Source: JBBQTU01 sp038213005 (GTDB lineage Bacteria > Planctomycetota > Phycisphaerae > Tepidisphaerales > Tepidisphaeraceae). From it: 5,117 nucleotides of DNA. A program made the position numbers and the translations under genes. The notes under the pieces were generated by a model. The model searched no databases. It worked only from the letters and a program-made list of their open reading frames with translations, and was not told where the DNA came from. The stretch covers positions 1-5,117 of the forward strand of contig JBBQTU010000259.1 in assembly GCA_038213005.1 (NCBI GenBank), written 5' to 3'. Shown piece after piece: positions 4,322 to 5,117 of this stretch. Position 1 is the first letter of the stretch, and each line of letters opens with the position of its first letter.

Positions 4322-5117
4322 TTACGCTCCTTTCTTCGTTCGCTTCACCGGCGCCGTGCAGGAGCCCTGTTTTTCCGTCATTTGCGTGTACAACTCGAAC
4401 AGCTTCTCCAGCCGCTCGGTGTCGTTGCGGAAGTGGCGGCCGATGTAGATGCGCTCCAGCGTCTCGTCGTTGCGTTCGTGGGCCGCCCGCAGGTCGGCAG
4501 GCATCCCCCTGGAAACACCCTTGGGAACGCCGACGTCCTCGTCGGCATTTCGTAAAGAGCCGACGGGGACGTCGGCGTTCCCGGAGGCGTTCCCGGCGAA
4601 GAGTTTGCCGTTGACGTAGGGGAACTTCATCGCGTAGGGGCGGAGGTTGCTGGTGGCGCGGTCTTCCCGCCGCATGTCCATAGCGCGGAAGAGCTCAGAG
4701 AGCACTTCGTGGACGTTCGAGCCGTTGCGCTCGGTCATTTTCTCGACAGTGTCGGTGAAAAGGCGACTGTCGACGAAGATGTTGGTGTCTTCGGCAAAGA
4801 AGCAGAAGATCAGCCGGGCAAAGAAGTGGTTCAAATCCTGCCGCCGGGCGGCGGTGTCCCAGTCGGGATTTTCCTTGAGCAGTTCGACATAGAGCTTGTT
4901 CAACCGGCCGGTGGCGCGGATGTCGAAGGCGTTTTCGTCGATCCGCTTGACGGTGGAGATGCCGGCCAGCGAGAGGAAGTAGGCGAAGCGGTTGGGCAGA
5001 TCGACGAAATCGCAGGCGAGAGGCTCGCCGTCATCGAAGCGCTCGGCCTGGAGGGTCTGGCCGTCGGTGGCGAGGATGAACCGCGCCTTGTGCTTGGCGG
5101 TTGCCGGGCTGGTGCGC
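4322..5117 (-). pseudogene. MmeI-like/class I SAM-dependent DNA methyltransferase with its catalytic core deleted (5' end outside window)
   Basis: The frame is open to the right edge and gives 264 visible residues; an apparent TTG start at 4903 is internal. The first part is the N-terminal helical domain of the large type IIL/BREX-like methyltransferases: ARFILATDGQTLQAERF, FVDLPNRFAYFLSLAGI, RIDENAFDIRATGRLNKLYV, LNHFFARLIFCFFAEDTNIF and FPYVNGKLF. In full-length members (about 900 residues or more) GKLF is followed by several hundred residues with the SAM-binding motif and the NPPY catalytic motif. Here GKLFAGN runs straight into a palindrome-encoded linker (ASGNADVPVGSLRNADEDVG...) and then MPADLRAAHERNDETLERIY, RNDTERLEKLFELYTQMT, which is the C-terminal tail of the same family. 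The protein therefore keeps both ends but lacks the methyltransferase centre. It must be inactive as a methyltransferase. Four bases after its TAA begins the RhuM ATG, so the gene still leads the operon. Confidence 0.85.
4523..4582. repeat. Nested REP-like palindrome inside the methyltransferase remnant
   Basis: Two 24-bp arms (4523-4546 and 4559-4582) are reverse complements with one mismatch, around a 12-nt loop (4547-4558). Each arm contains its own smaller hairpin, GCCGACG-4 nt-CGTCGGC, so the element can fold as one long stem or as two small ones, as REP/BIME doublets do. It is translated in frame without a stop codon. Next to it GGCGTTCCC occurs twice at a 12-bp period (4574-4582 and 4586-4594), a partial extra copy of the arm end. 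It sits exactly where the catalytic core is missing. Confidence 0.9.

Noticed and set aside
4138..4614. Arg/Ser-rich plus-strand frames over the rhuM/methyltransferase junction
   Set aside because: They are antisense shadows of recognised genes with biased composition and no family resemblance.
4322..4903. Reading the methyltransferase remnant as a 193-residue protein starting at TTG 4903
   Set aside because: The same frame continues without a stop to the window edge and encodes conserved family residues (AGISTVKRIDENAFDIRATG) upstream of that TTG.
406..5117. A DISARM or BREX system
   Set aside because: A C5 methyltransferase and a BREX/MmeI-like methyltransferase end are present, but no drmA/drmB/drmC, brxC, pglZ or brxL homologue is visible in the window.

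Overview
The window is a compact, G+C-rich bacterial defence-island fragment. The style points to a Gram-negative environmental bacterium. Two nested palindromic repeats and a 66-residue FPPES/T-like small protein made me think of Planctomycetota, but that is a low-confidence impression, not a demonstrated assignment. Five of the genes form one tightly packed leftward block (5117 down to 1016); a sixth leftward gene (738-406) lies beyond a small rightward gene (807-1007). The left edge carries the tail of an integrase-type transposase and the repeated terminal motifs of its insertion element.

In transcription order on the minus strand the block contains five genes. (1) A MmeI-like/class I SAM-dependent DNA methyltransferase, open at the right window edge, whose N-terminal helical domain is joined directly to its C-terminal tail; the catalytic core is missing and a nested palindromic repeat lies at the joint. 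(2) An intact RhuM-family protein. (3) A 59-codon remnant that begins like a DEAD/DEAH defence helicase and breaks off before the Walker A motif. (4) An intact C5 cytosine DNA methyltransferase. (5) An intact DUF4928-like protein, a probable restriction or accessory partner, overlapping the methyltransferase by ATGA. Further left, after the small rightward gene, lies a chimera of the N-terminal half of a Vsr mismatch endonuclease and the C-terminal end of what looks like a GIY-YIG-type protein.

The striking pattern is that three defence genes (MmeI-like, helicase, vsr) have each lost their catalytic centre through deletions that left open reading frames, while the C5 methyltransferase, its DUF4928 partner and RhuM look complete. 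The simplest reading is an eroding or minimised defence island in which only the self-addicting methyltransferase/partner module and RhuM are kept. An assembly collapse at repeats is the main alternative for at least the MmeI-like gene. A sigma70-like promoter inside the helicase remnant probably gives the methyltransferase/DUF4928 pair its own, nearly leaderless, transcript. A second promoter of similar design (both start TTGGGAC) drives the small rightward gene.
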